Shown: positions 51,568 through 60,852 of the stretch, in pieces | Layout: each line of letters begins with the position of its first letter | Position numbering within the stretch: position 1 is the first letter of the stretch | DNA from: Pedobacter hiemivivus | Lineage (GTDB): Bacteria; Bacteroidota; Bacteroidia; Sphingobacteriales; Sphingobacteriaceae | Assembly: GCF_004331685.1 (NCBI RefSeq) | Contig: NZ_SJSM01000016.1 | Span: 51,428-115,427 of the forward strand | Reading direction: 5' to 3' | Length of the DNA: 64,000 nt | Translations under genes and position numbers: made by a program | Notes under the pieces: generated by a model | What the model saw: the letters and a program-made list of their open reading frames with translations, nothing else | What the model was told of the DNA's origin: nothing | Database searches by the model: none

Positions 51568-52419
51568 TTATAGCTTTGTTAAATATTCCTTTAATGCTAA
51601 GGGCTTGCGTTTAAGCAGCACCTCCAGGCAATCTTCTACCGGGGCAAACTCATTGGCTTTTATGCTTTTGGCCAAGCTTAAAAACCAGCCAATTTCGTCC
51701 TCTGGCATTTCTGTTTTAATCAACTCAGCTTCCAAAAATTCAGCAGGAATATCCATATAGTTGATACTAAACTTCTTTTCAAGGCTCAATAGGCTTGCTA
51801 TATCCTGAAAAGAGAATGCTTTTGACCCCGTCACCTCATAAACCTTATTTTGATGTTGAGTTTCTGTAAGCACTACGCTTAAAGCCTCAGCAATATCTTC
51901 CCGACTTACAAAACTCACCTTCCCTGCTCCTGCCGGGAAATAGATATGACCATCTTGCAATGCATTCCCAATAAATTGCGGAATCGTTTCCATGTATAAA
52001 CTATTTCTAAAGAAAGTATAGCTAATTTTCGAATTTATAATGGCTTCTTCTGTACGGAGACATTGCTGAACAGCAAGAAAATAAGAATCAGCCTTTGGTC
52101 CTAAACCGCTTGTATACACAATATGCTTTACCCCCTCCCAATCTGCAGCCCTTACCACGTTATTTTCTTGCAGTACACCAACAAGTCCCATACTCGTAGT
52201 TGAGATATGCAAAAGTGTATTTACACCTGCTAATGCGGTAATTAAAGATTCAAGATCATTATAATCAGCCGTCCTGATCTTAATACCTGTATCCTTATAA
52301 GCCGCTAATTTTAAAGGATCTCTTACTATTGCGACAATGTTTTCCGATTTAATCTTTTTTAGAAGATGATTAATCGTTGCCTTACCTAAATGGCCACTGG
52401 CCCCTGTGATTGCGATCAT
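51568..52419 (-). CDS. NmrA-like NAD(P)-binding reductase
   Basis: This 283-residue protein has an atypical short-chain dehydrogenase/NmrA fold. Dinucleotide motif ITGASGHLGKATINHLL is at the N-terminus, then RTADYNDLESLITAL and VNTLLHISTTS; SREDIAEALSVVL is the SDR a5/a7-type C-terminal motif. Relatives include NAD(P)H quinone reductase QorB-like proteins. It is on the same strand as, and just downstream of, an AraC regulator gene (68 bp), which may control it. Confidence 0.9.
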   Translation of the reverse strand: MIAITGASGHLGKATINHLLKKIKSENIVAIVRDPLKLAAYKDTGIKIRTADYNDLESLITALAGVNTLLHISTTSMGLVGVLQENNVVRAADWEGVKHIVYTSGLGPKADSYFLAVQQCLRTEEAIINSKISYTFFRNSLYMETIPQFIGNALQDGHIYFPAGAGKVSFVSREDIAEALSVVLTETQHQNKVYEVTGSKAFSFQDIASLLSLEKKFSINYMDIPAEFLEAELIKTEMPEDEIGWFLSLAKSIKANEFAPVEDCLEVLLKRKPLALKEYLTKL

Positions 52420-52487
52420 AATTTTGTTATTTAATTTTTAACAAGATTACAACAGTTACTATTCTCAAAATAGAACAAAACCGACAA

Positions 52488-53303
52488 TCAGGATTTCATT
52501 TCAGGAAAATTTTCAACGAGCTCAGTATACTGCTTTTGATATTGATTTGGAGATATCCCGGCAAATTCCTTAAATGATCTAATAAAATGCGACTGATCGG
52601 CATAATTATTTTCAAAAGCAATATCCGAGAGCTTGTTGTACTTATTGCCTCTCAAAAGCTCCATTGAAGCTTGAAAACGAATAATTCGGGACAATAATTT
52701 TGGAGGAATACCTACATCATACTTAAACCGGCGTTCAAAACTCCTTTCCGTTATTTTTAAATTTGCCAGCAATAATTTTAAATCAATAGCTCCATTTACC
52801 TTCAGCATTTCGGCAACGGCATATTGGGCAATAGGGTCTTCAAAACGCCTATTTTTTTCAATCTGAGAAAACAAATAAGTAGAAAGCACATCAATCTGCT
52901 CCTCAGGTTCAGGCGTATTTAGCAACCGCTCTGACAGTTGTAAAAACTGTGTACTTGGAATCAGGTCTACATCCAGACAGGAATTGGTTAATTCAGCTGC
53001 ATTAAATCCAAATATTGATTTTAAGGCATGTGGATAAAAATAAACGCCAATAGTTCTGAAACTTCCAGGGGAATGTAACTGGGTATATCTAGTCGTTTGC
53101 CCATACAAAAAAACCGAGGGCAATTCTTTATGATTCTGGTAAAAGCTTCCATGCTCAGATTGTTGAAAAATAATACCGGGACTTCCATCAGCAATAGCTC
53201 CAAAAGTTTTTGGCAATTCCCCAACATCACTACTCTCCAACACCCAAAAGTAGCGAACATAGTCTTTAAGAAATAATGGAGGCTGTATTTCTCTGAATTT
53301 CAT
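52488..53303 (-). CDS. AraC-family transcriptional regulator with DUF6597-type N-terminus
   Basis: This 271-residue regulator starts with FREIQPPLFLKDYVRYFWVL, the common beginning of the DUF6597 sensor domain, and ends in an AraC DNA-binding domain (about 165-262; LKITERSFERRFKYDVGIPP, AFENNYADQSHFIRSFKEFAGISPNQYQ). It is upstream of the NmrA-like gene on the same strand, so it is a candidate regulator of that gene. Confidence 0.9.
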   Translation of the reverse strand: MKFREIQPPLFLKDYVRYFWVLESSDVGELPKTFGAIADGSPGIIFQQSEHGSFYQNHKELPSVFLYGQTTRYTQLHSPGSFRTIGVYFYPHALKSIFGFNAAELTNSCLDVDLIPSTQFLQLSERLLNTPEPEEQIDVLSTYLFSQIEKNRRFEDPIAQYAVAEMLKVNGAIDLKLLLANLKITERSFERRFKYDVGIPPKLLSRIIRFQASMELLRGNKYNKLSDIAFENNYADQSHFIRSFKEFAGISPNQYQKQYTELVENFPEMKS

Positions 53304-53385
53304 TTATAAAGCTAATGAAATATTAAATATCTACTCACATTAAAAATAAAAACACATAATTTATTTATAACTATTCTAAATAAAT

Positions 53386-53393
53386 TATATTTG
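53386..53393 (+). promoter_or_regulatory. -7 box upstream of the ECF sigma gene
   Basis: TATATTTG matches TAnnTTTG, 26 bp before the sigma-factor start. No -33 TTG at the usual spacing. It suggests that housekeeping sigma transcribes the ECF sigma gene. Confidence 0.45.
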
Positions 53394-53418
53394 CAGCACA
53401 TCAACAACAGATTGAGTT

Positions 53419-53958
53419 TTGACTGAAAAGAAAAGCAATACAAATAACACCACCCTGATCGATAGAAATACTTTCGAAACAGTGTACAATTTGTATTGGG
53501 AAAAAGTTTATGCAGTATGCTATAACAATATCCGTGAAATAGAGCCCTCGCGTGAGATGGTTCAGGATATTTTTAAATCTTTATGGGAGCGTCGGCACGA
53601 ACTTGAACTCGAAAACATTAATAACTATTTAATCCGGGCAGCCAAGTTTAAAACCTTCGAATACATCCGAAATAAAGTTAGCCAGCAAAAACACATTTGC
53701 ACTAAATATCAGGACTGTAGTCATTCTTCAAACTGCACAGAAGAACGTGTATTGTTCAATAACCTTAAGGAAAAAGTTAACATACTGGTTGATACACTTC
53801 CCTGCCAATGCAAACGTGTATATAAAATGAGTCGTGAACAGGGACTTAGTAATAAAGAAATTGCGTCTGCTCTACTCATCACAGAAAGGGCTGTAGAATA
53901 CCACATTACGAAAGCCTTAGGCGTCTTAAGACTTAATCTTTCAAATTATTCCAATTAA
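53419..53958 (+). CDS. ECF RNA polymerase sigma-70 factor of the TonB uptake locus
   Basis: This is a 179-residue ECF sigma factor. Region 2 spans about 15-85 (FETVYNLYWEKVYAVCYNNI, REMVQDIFKSLWERRHELE) and region 4 about 115-170 (LPCQCKRVYKMSREQGLSNK, then EIASALLITERAVEYHITKA). The frame has no ATG before the conserved region; TTG at 53419 is the only credible start after a stop at 53413. The next gene is a FecR-like anti-sigma factor, and a shared bipartite motif at 53975 and 55946 is its probable target promoter. Confidence 0.92.
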   Translation: MTEKKSNTNNTTLIDRNTFETVYNLYWEKVYAVCYNNIREIEPSREMVQDIFKSLWERRHELELENINNYLIRAAKFKTFEYIRNKVSQQKHICTKYQDCSHSSNCTEERVLFNNLKEKVNILVDTLPCQCKRVYKMSREQGLSNKEIASALLITERAVEYHITKALGVLRLNLSNYSN

Positions 53959-53974
53959 TTTTCATTTCAACTTA

Positions 53975-53997
53975 CGGTAAAGCCGTTGTTATGCTAC
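53975..53997 (+). promoter_or_regulatory. Candidate ECF promoter, copy 1
   Basis: CGGTAAA (53975-53981), 6 nt, GTTATGCTAC (53988-53997), ending 52 bp before the anti-sigma ATG. The same elements with the same spacing occur at 55946-55968. Size and bipartite form fit an ECF sigma promoter. Confidence 0.55.
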
Positions 53998-54049
53998 TTA
54001 TATTTTATCTAAGTTTGTATCTATTAAAAAGCATATCCTATAAAACTGA

Positions 54050-54706
54050 ATGAAGATCAGCAAAGAGCTCATAGAAAAATACCATAGGCACGAATGCAGC
54101 GCGGAAGAATCCGAAGCTGTAGAGGGATGGTTATTTTCCGGAGAAAGCGATGAAGCGCTGCAACTTCCCATAAGTGAAGATAAAGCGCAACACAAAGCTG
54201 TGTTATGGAACGAAATTGAAAAAGTATTTCCTCAAGAATCCCCAGCGCCGATTTCGACTAAAAAAGACTTTTATAAAAACCCATTCTGGTCGGGAGCCAT
54301 TGCAGCTACTTTCGTTATTGCAATTCTTGGCATTACAGGTTATTATCTAACTACTGTTAAACCTACTAACGATATGCCTCTGGTAGTAAACAATAGTTCT
54401 TCTATGCATGTAAAACATGTAGACGCCAGGGCTTATCAAATTTCTGTGGGAACAAACACTTCTACAAGAATCAACAATACCACTGGCGTTATTGATCTTT
54501 CAGGTAGCCTTTTGATTAGTCCAAAGGAAGATATGGAGCTTATATTTGAAGGGAGCTCAGAAAAAATGATCTTTAAAGCCGGTCAGACTTATATTATATT
54601 GAAGGGTGAAAATGGAGTAGACAAGATCATCGTGGTGAACGAAAAAAACATCATGGACCTCCCTCCTGTACTTCAAAAACAAATCATCAATGAGTTTCAA
54701 ATTTAA
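54050..54706 (+). CDS. Short FecR-like anti-sigma factor
   Basis: This 218-residue protein has a cytoplasmic N-terminal part (ELIEKYHRHECSAEESEAVE, which resembles FecR starts), one TM helix (about 83-103, GAIAATFVIAILGITGYYL) and a short ~115-residue periplasmic beta domain (RAYQISVGTNTSTRINNTTG). The full FecR domain and the DUF4974 region of the 399-residue paralogue at 3.3-4.5 kb are missing, so it is about half the usual length. It should restrain the sigma factor encoded 91 bp upstream. The next gene overlaps it by 17 bp. Confidence 0.8.
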   Translation: MKISKELIEKYHRHECSAEESEAVEGWLFSGESDEALQLPISEDKAQHKAVLWNEIEKVFPQESPAPISTKKDFYKNPFWSGAIAATFVIAILGITGYYLTTVKPTNDMPLVVNNSSSMHVKHVDARAYQISVGTNTSTRINNTTGVIDLSGSLLISPKEDMELIFEGSSEKMIFKAGQTYIILKGENGVDKIIVVNEKNIMDLPPVLQKQIINEFQI

Positions 54707-55910
54707 TCGCCTTCAATTTCTGCTCTTATTCTTCTTGTTTTGCGGTACAGCATGCACAAGAAAATCTTCAGAAGGTGATACAACCGCCAAAAAATACAGT
54801 ATATACATCCTAGCTAAAGACGGCAAAGAGTATTTATTACAAAGCAAGACTTTAGATAAAGGATTACTGATGCCTGAACAAGAGGGCGCAGAACTCAATT
54901 CACAAGAAATCACCCGTTCGGTGATTGTTAAAAATGGTTATTATTATCATCTGAATAGAAAAAAAGGAACTTTCGTAAAGTATAAACTGAGTAACAGATC
55001 TTTAATTGAAGTGGGATCAGTTCCATTAAAGGATTTTTCTATTGAAAACTTTTACTGGAAAGGGTCAGACACGCTTTTACTTACCGGTTTAAACGTACCT
55101 GAATCTTCACAGGTAAAATATGCAATTGTAACCACGGCAAAAATGGGCCTAATTGCTGAAGGCAATATGGACATCCCCCTCCCTTTCGGTCGTTTTGATA
55201 ACATGTCTGTTGGCTTTGTAGAATTGCGCAACCAAAAGCTTTTTGTGGGCTACACCTACCATCAGCAATTAAGTGCATCTAATTATACGACGAGCGACAC
55301 GACTTATATTACAACGTTGAATTACCCTCAAATGACGGCTATTAAAACCGATAAGGACACTCGTTCTACTTATCCGGGAGGAATCAATACCATACAACCT
55401 TACGCTTTCAATGACGAGCAGCATAATTATTATTTTATGACTTGTCCGGGCATTGCACTAGGAAACCGCCCTGAACTACCAACCGCCATCATGCGGATTA
55501 AATCGGGATCAGACATTCCTGATGAAAACTACTTCTTTAACCTTAGCACCTCTGCTACCCATAATCATGCCTATGGCATGTGGTATCTTGGCAACAACAA
55601 AGTCATCATCAGAAGCGAAAGAAAAGATCTCTTTAAAGGTTTGGGCGACCATTACAGTACACCACATTTTGAATTTTATGTAGCTGATCTGATCAGTAAA
55701 ACAACACACAAGCTTGATCTCCCGCTTGATAAAGGAACGCGCAGACAATGTGTACTCATAAATAAGGACATGGCCTACATTTCTGTAAACTCCTCTACAG
55801 AAGGTAACTATATATGGATCTACCATATCAAAACCGGGGAATTAAAGAAAGGCTTGCAATTAGCCGGGAACACTGATTTCATCATGAGAATTGATGAGCT
55901 AACGCCATAA
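54690..55910 (+). CDS. DUF4374-like beta-propeller lipoprotein (copy 1)
   Basis: This 406-residue protein has a type II signal (LLLFFLFCGTACTRK, lipobox Cys about residue 22) and repeated short beta-sheet blades such as SIYILAKDGKEYLLQSKTLD, FSIENFYWKGSDTLLLTGLN and KTTHKLDLPLDKGTRRQCVL. It matches the layout of the DUF4374 family, found next to TonB receptors and thought to aid metal or siderophore uptake. It shares order and motifs with the protein at 58426-59631, its probable paralogue. It overlaps the anti-sigma gene by 17 bp, so it is made with the regulator. Confidence 0.72.
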   Translation: MSFKFNRLQFLLLFFLFCGTACTRKSSEGDTTAKKYSIYILAKDGKEYLLQSKTLDKGLLMPEQEGAELNSQEITRSVIVKNGYYYHLNRKKGTFVKYKLSNRSLIEVGSVPLKDFSIENFYWKGSDTLLLTGLNVPESSQVKYAIVTTAKMGLIAEGNMDIPLPFGRFDNMSVGFVELRNQKLFVGYTYHQQLSASNYTTSDTTYITTLNYPQMTAIKTDKDTRSTYPGGINTIQPYAFNDEQHNYYFMTCPGIALGNRPELPTAIMRIKSGSDIPDENYFFNLSTSATHNHAYGMWYLGNNKVIIRSERKDLFKGLGDHYSTPHFEFYVADLISKTTHKLDLPLDKGTRRQCVLINKDMAYISVNSSTEGNYIWIYHIKTGELKKGLQLAGNTDFIMRIDELTP

Positions 55911-55945
55911 ACGTAATTATTTTAATATTTCTTGTTTTCCACCTT

Positions 55946-55968
55946 CGGTAAACAAGCAGTTATGCTAC
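55946..55968 (+). promoter_or_regulatory. Candidate ECF promoter, copy 2
   Basis: CGGTAAA (55946-55952), 6 nt, GTTATGCTAC (55959-55968), ending 31 bp before the TonB-receptor ATG. Identical in both elements and spacing to copy 1, and both are preceded by AC(C/T)T(A/T). The spacers are unrelated, so this is conservation of the elements and not simple duplication. Confidence 0.6.
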
Positions 55969-55999
55969 CTACTAGTATAAATGCACAATATTAAATAAA

Positions 56000-58393
56000 A
56001 TGTCGTACTGGAAATCTCTACTCTTATTCTTATTTAGCTCATTATCTCTCAACGCTTTTTCTCAAAATCCGACGATCATCACCGGATATATTAAAGATGG
56101 AAATCAAGTCATTGCTGGTGCTTCTATAATGATTAAAGGCGGTCAAATTGGCGCTACATCCAATGAACAGGGTTATTATGAACTAAATAATGTTAAACAG
56201 GGCCCCTACACCATAATCGTTTCTTATTTAGGTTATCTAAAAGAATCGAAGTCGATTACCTTAAATAATAATCAAAACCTTAGTCTTAATTTCTCCTTAA
56301 AAAAAGATCTGCAACAATTACAAAATGTAAGTATTCAGGGAAAGACCAAAGCTCAGGAAATAAAAGAATCTGGCTTTTCGGTAAATGCAATTGATACAAA
56401 GCAATTTGCAAACACTACTGCCGATCTAAATCAGGTTCTGAACAGAACTACAGGAGTCAAGATCAGAGAGCAAGGTGGATTGGGTTCAAACTTCAACTTT
56501 TCAATTAATGGATTATCCGGCAAGCAGGTTAGGTTTTTTCTGGACGGAATACCTATGGAAAGTTTTGGCGGGGGAATGTCTTTGAACAACATCCCTGTTA
56601 ACATTGCCGAGCGTATCGAAGTTTACAAAGGAGTAGTACCCGTTGAATTAGGCTCTGATGCACTGGGAGGAGCCGTAAATGTAATTACCGATCAGTATAC
56701 GCAAAAATTCTTAGATGCGAGTTACAGCTATGGTTCCTTTAACACCACAAGAGCTGCTTTAAATGGAAGATTTACGGATAAAAAAACTGGTTTAATATTC
56801 AATTTTAGTGGATTCCATAATTATTCTGATAATGATTATATGATGCGGAATAATCCAAAATACGATGCCGCTATAAAAGTGACAGAAAACGATGAAGTGG
56901 TGCTTAAAGATGCCAGACGTTTCCATGATGCCTATCGTTCTACAATGGGACAAATAGACATCGGACTAAGCAATAAATCATGGGCAGATAGAATTACACT
57001 TGGTCTTACCTATTCCAATTTATACAAGGAAATACAAACCGGAGCAAGTCAAAACAAAGTATTTGGAGGCTTACATACCAGAGGTAATTTCGTTATGCCC
57101 TCTATAAAGTATAAAAAAAACAACTTCCTGATTAAAGGACTAACGGTAAACATACTAGGCGCTCTATCCATAGACAGATCAGATGTAGTGGACACTGCTT
57201 CAAACATTTACGGCTGGGAAGGAAAAGGAAAGACAGAGCTTATTGCCGGAGAATTAAACGGCGTCAAAACCATTTACCATTATAAAAATACTGGCGGCCT
57301 AGTGAGGGCTAATTTCACGTACAAAATTAATGATAATCAAGATTTAAACCTAAATTATACTTACAATCATTTTGGTCGGTCGGCAGTTGAAGATTTAAAA
57401 AAGGTAGATAACAATAACTTCGATATTCCCAATACCATCGATAAAACCATTGTAGGATTGGCGTACCAAACCAACTTTTTCGATAAGCGCTTAACGAATA
57501 CCCTATTCACCAAATTCTATCGCCTAGGTACATTTGTTAGAAATGCTGTTTACCTATCAAGAGAAAGTTCTTGGGCAAAGGCCGACACCAGTGCAACCAA
57601 CAACTATCTTGGCTATGGTATTGCTTCAAGATACAAGCTTACTGAAAATGCAGGACTTAAGTTCTCCTACGAGCATGCCTATAGATTACAGGAAGGAGAA
57701 GAATTATTTGGAAATGGAATCAATACTTCAGCAAATCCAAAATTAAAACCAGAACAAAGTGACAATATTAACATTGGAACATATTACAACTACCAAATAA
57801 ATAAACATAGGTTTGCCGTAGAAGCCGCATACTTTTTTAGAGATGCGAAGGACTTTATTTACAGCTCTCCTGCTGGCGGAGGTATATATACTTCTTACGA
57901 AAATGTTGGAAAAGCACGTATACAAGGCGCTGAGGCAGAAATAAAATATGGATATGATCAGCTATTAGATCTATCTGTTAATGCTAGTTATCAAAAATCA
58001 AAAAATAACCAACGATATATTTTTGGGACAAGCAATCTGGATCCGACCTACGGCGACAATATACCCAACCAGCCATGGCTATATGGCAATGCTAATTTTG
58101 GAATTGGTAAAAATGATCTGATAGGAAAAGGTACCAGGATTCAATTCAATTGGTTTAGTCAATATGTGCATTGGTTTTACCTTAAATGGGAAAGCCGTGG
58201 TAGCAAAGAATCCAACAACAAGATTCCGCAGCAACTTTCACACAACGCCGCAGTTTCTTACTCCTTCCAAAAAGGAAAATACAACATTTCTGCTGAGTGC
58301 TTAAATATAACGGATGAACTAACCTATGACAATTTCAGGCTCCAAAAGCCTGGAAGATCATTCTTCATGAAGCTTAGGTATTTCATCAAATAA
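56000..58393 (+). CDS. TonB-dependent outer membrane receptor
   Basis: This 797-residue receptor has a signal peptide (residues 1-22, ending LNAFSQ), a CarboxypepD_reg domain (about 25-110, TIITGYIKDGNQVIAGASIM), a plug (about 118-225; LNQVLNRTTGVKIREQGGLG and VYKGVVPVELGSDALGGAVN) and a 22-strand-type barrel ending FFMKLRYFIK. It is FecA/siderophore-like in size rather than SusC-like (no STN domain). Two DUF4374-like lipoproteins flank it, and a candidate ECF promoter precedes it. Iron-complex import is inferred from context. Confidence 0.93.
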   Translation: MSYWKSLLLFLFSSLSLNAFSQNPTIITGYIKDGNQVIAGASIMIKGGQIGATSNEQGYYELNNVKQGPYTIIVSYLGYLKESKSITLNNNQNLSLNFSLKKDLQQLQNVSIQGKTKAQEIKESGFSVNAIDTKQFANTTADLNQVLNRTTGVKIREQGGLGSNFNFSINGLSGKQVRFFLDGIPMESFGGGMSLNNIPVNIAERIEVYKGVVPVELGSDALGGAVNVITDQYTQKFLDASYSYGSFNTTRAALNGRFTDKKTGLIFNFSGFHNYSDNDYMMRNNPKYDAAIKVTENDEVVLKDARRFHDAYRSTMGQIDIGLSNKSWADRITLGLTYSNLYKEIQTGASQNKVFGGLHTRGNFVMPSIKYKKNNFLIKGLTVNILGALSIDRSDVVDTASNIYGWEGKGKTELIAGELNGVKTIYHYKNTGGLVRANFTYKINDNQDLNLNYTYNHFGRSAVEDLKKVDNNNFDIPNTIDKTIVGLAYQTNFFDKRLTNTLFTKFYRLGTFVRNAVYLSRESSWAKADTSATNNYLGYGIASRYKLTENAGLKFSYEHAYRLQEGEELFGNGINTSANPKLKPEQSDNINIGTYYNYQINKHRFAVEAAYFFRDAKDFIYSSPAGGGIYTSYENVGKARIQGAEAEIKYGYDQLLDLSVNASYQKSKNNQRYIFGTSNLDPTYGDNIPNQPWLYGNANFGIGKNDLIGKGTRIQFNWFSQYVHWFYLKWESRGSKESNNKIPQQLSHNAAVSYSFQKGKYNISAECLNITDELTYDNFRLQKPGRSFFMKLRYFIK

Positions 58394-58425
58394 CAATAAG
58401 AACACATCAATTCAAAATCAATTTT

Positions 58426-59631
58426 ATGTTAAAATCAATCAAAAACCCAACTGCGGTATTATGTATTGCCGCACTACTTACAGGATTTAGCGCCTGTAAA
58501 AAAAGTGATAAACCTGAAACCGTAGATCCGGTAACAGAAAACATATATAGTTTAAGGGTATCCGCAGGAAGCCCTGCAGCATCTTACCTGGTACAAGCTG
58601 GTTCATTAAACTCAGGAACAATAACTACTGCCGGCATTGGGGTTGCGACAAACCTAACCACTATGACCGCTAAAAATGGCTTTTACTATGGTATCGACAA
58701 TGATTCAGGTAACCTGGTTAAATACACTTCAAACAATAAGACAAATACCATTGTAAAAGAAATCCCTTTCAAACAAATCAGCTGGGCATTTTATTCAAGC
58801 TTCTACAAATGGAAAGATGAGAAAACCCTTGTATTATTTAGCAGCAATGCATCAATCCAGTTTCAATATGCAATTCTGAACGTAGAAACAATGACTATTA
58901 CCTCAAGTGGAAATATCAATGTTCCATTAAAAGCTGATCATTATTTCTGGGGTTATAATGCCGCCTTTGTTGGAGATAAATTTTATTTAACTTACACTCA
59001 AGCTGCAAATGCTACTGACTTATCAGATCGTGTAACTTATCTTGCAGCTATGGATTACCCAGCGATGAACAATGTAACTGTAAGTCAGGATAACCGTTTT
59101 GGCGCACCACAGCATTACACACTGCACATGCCGGGTTCATTTACCGACAATGGAAATGCCTATTTATTAGCTACACCAAACACATGGACAACACCAGATA
59201 CAAACCTTCCTTTTGGAATATACAAAGTAAAAGGCGGAACTACGCAAATTGATCCAGACTATTTCTATGAGTTGACAGACAGAACTAAAGAAGAAGCACT
59301 TGGATTATTCTATATCGGAAATGGCAAAGCCATTAGCAAAATTTTAGATAGAACAAAAATCACCTCTTCAGATGCATATGGTACACTATACATCACAGAG
59401 TATTATGTTATTGATGTAATCAACAAAACGAAAACAAAAATCAACATCCCAAAAAGTATAGCAACAGCATTCAGCCAAAATATATTAGTAGAAAATGGTG
59501 TGGCTTCAATTGCTGCCAATACACCTGATGGATTCTACATCTATCAATACAACATCAGCACTGCTGCAGTAACACGCGGTGCTAAATTAGATGGAGTGAA
59601 CAGCGTAGAACGTCTGGATTTAATTAAATAA
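58426..59631 (+). CDS. DUF4374-like lipoprotein (copy 2)
   Basis: This 401-residue lipoprotein has a type II signal (LCIAALLTGFSACKK) and a beta-propeller-like body (SLRVSAGSPAASYLVQAGSL, FYYGIDNDSGNLVKYTSNNK, FYELTDRTKEEALGLFYIGN). The repeat layout and many phrases (LVKYTSN, Y.YQYNISTA..RGA.LDG) parallel the protein encoded at 54690-55910. It begins 32 bp after the receptor gene and probably acts with it at the outer membrane. DUF4374 identity is from layout and context. Confidence 0.75.
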   Translation: MLKSIKNPTAVLCIAALLTGFSACKKSDKPETVDPVTENIYSLRVSAGSPAASYLVQAGSLNSGTITTAGIGVATNLTTMTAKNGFYYGIDNDSGNLVKYTSNNKTNTIVKEIPFKQISWAFYSSFYKWKDEKTLVLFSSNASIQFQYAILNVETMTITSSGNINVPLKADHYFWGYNAAFVGDKFYLTYTQAANATDLSDRVTYLAAMDYPAMNNVTVSQDNRFGAPQHYTLHMPGSFTDNGNAYLLATPNTWTTPDTNLPFGIYKVKGGTTQIDPDYFYELTDRTKEEALGLFYIGNGKAISKILDRTKITSSDAYGTLYITEYYVIDVINKTKTKINIPKSIATAFSQNILVENGVASIAANTPDGFYIYQYNISTAAVTRGAKLDGVNSVERLDLIK

Positions 59632-59636
59632 ATATA

Positions 59637-59673
59637 ATAAAGGGCGTGCCTGAGCCACAGTTAGGCCCTTTAT
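59637..59673 (+). terminator. Hairpin between DUF4374 and PepSY genes
   Basis: ATAAAGGGC (59637-59645) pairs perfectly with GCCCTTTAT (59665-59673) around a 19-nt loop, 5 bp after the DUF4374-like stop and 37 bp before the PepSY start. A run of five A follows on the plus strand instead of T, so it may act as a partial terminator or mRNA stabiliser. Confidence 0.45.
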
Positions 59674-59710
59674 AAAAACACAATTGCGTACCCCTTACCC
59701 TTCAGAATCA

Positions 59711-60841
59711 ATGCTATTCAAAAAAATAAATGCCTGGTTACACTTATGGCTCGGACTAGCATCCGGGATCATTGTCGTTATTTTAAGTATAACCGGCTGC
59801 ATTCTTGTATTTGAACAGGAAATTAAACAGCTAACATCTCCCTGGTTACACGCAAAAAAAACTGAAGGAACAGCTTTACTACCACCCTCAAAATTATATC
59901 AAGCCGTTTCTGTAGCATTACCAGAAAAGAAAATCAATAGCGTATGGTATCATGGAGAGGGTCGGACCGCTCAGTTTACATTGAACTCAGATTCCCTGGT
60001 TTACGTTAATCCATATACAGCCGAGGTTGTAGCTATGGTAGACCATGAAAACTTTTTCCATTTTATTGATGAAGGACATTTCCATTTGTGGATGCCTGAG
60101 GAAATAGGAGAAATATTTGTTGGCTGGGGAACATTGATATTTTTCTTATTGCTCATTAGTGGAATTATCCTCTGGTGGCCAAAAAAATGGAACAAAAAGG
60201 GAGTAGATCAAAGTTTTAAAGTACGATGGAAAGCTAAACTTAAAAGGGTAAATTATGACTTGCATAATGTTTTAGGCTTTTATGCCTTAATCATTGCTTT
60301 ATTGTTTGCTTTTACTGGATTGGTTATGAGTTTCTCCTGGTTCAATAAGGGGGTTTATTGGATGGCAGGAGGTAAAGATACCCCCAGGATACAAGCTATA
60401 TCTGACACTACTTTTGTAGGTCAAACCGAGATGCTGAAACAGGTGGATAAAGCCTGGAACCTAGCCATACATGAGCTAGGGGAATTTAATAAAGACGAAG
60501 TAATTGTTTCATTCCCTCAAAATAACGCAGCAGCCATATATGTTTGTACAGACATGAAAGATGGCATCTGGAGGGATATTTATCTTGACCAGTTTACCTT
60601 AAAGCAACTTCCTGCTTCGCAGTCCAAAATTAAAGACGCCGACCTGGCTACCTGGCTTCGCAGATCTAACTTCAGTCTGCATGTAGGTGCTTTAGGCGGA
60701 CTACCAACCAAAATCCTTTTCTTTCTTGCCAGTTTAATCTGCGCCAGTTTACCAGTAACCGGGTTTTACATTTGGTGGGGCAAAAAGAAAAAATCAGCCA
60801 AAAGAGCTAAACCAAAGGAAAAACAACTGATTACCGCCTAA
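59711..60841 (+). CDS. PepSY-associated inner-membrane protein (PiuB-like)
   Basis: This 376-residue PepSY_TM protein has four helices: about 9-33 (WLHLWLGLASGIIVVILSIT), 139-163 (WGTLIFFLLLISGIILWWP), 190-215 (FYALIIALLFAFTGLVMSF) and 335-358 (ILFFLASLICASLPVTGFYIWW). Conserved His residues in the helices and outer loop (HLWLG, HFIDEGHFHLW, LHVG) fit heme-b ligands of siderophore reductases. Family members reduce ferric siderophores at the inner membrane, matching the uptake context. ATG at 59711 is used rather than TTG at 59684. Confidence 0.88.
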   Translation: MLFKKINAWLHLWLGLASGIIVVILSITGCILVFEQEIKQLTSPWLHAKKTEGTALLPPSKLYQAVSVALPEKKINSVWYHGEGRTAQFTLNSDSLVYVNPYTAEVVAMVDHENFFHFIDEGHFHLWMPEEIGEIFVGWGTLIFFLLLISGIILWWPKKWNKKGVDQSFKVRWKAKLKRVNYDLHNVLGFYALIIALLFAFTGLVMSFSWFNKGVYWMAGGKDTPRIQAISDTTFVGQTEMLKQVDKAWNLAIHELGEFNKDEVIVSFPQNNAAAIYVCTDMKDGIWRDIYLDQFTLKQLPASQSKIKDADLATWLRRSNFSLHVGALGGLPTKILFFLASLICASLPVTGFYIWWGKKKKSAKRAKPKEKQLITA

Positions 60842-60852
60842 CCTCTTTTTTT

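Noticed and set aside
59637..59673. Strong Rho-independent terminator ending the receptor operon
   Set aside because: The hairpin lacks a T run on the plus strand, so full termination before the PepSY gene is not supported; it is listed only as a weak site.
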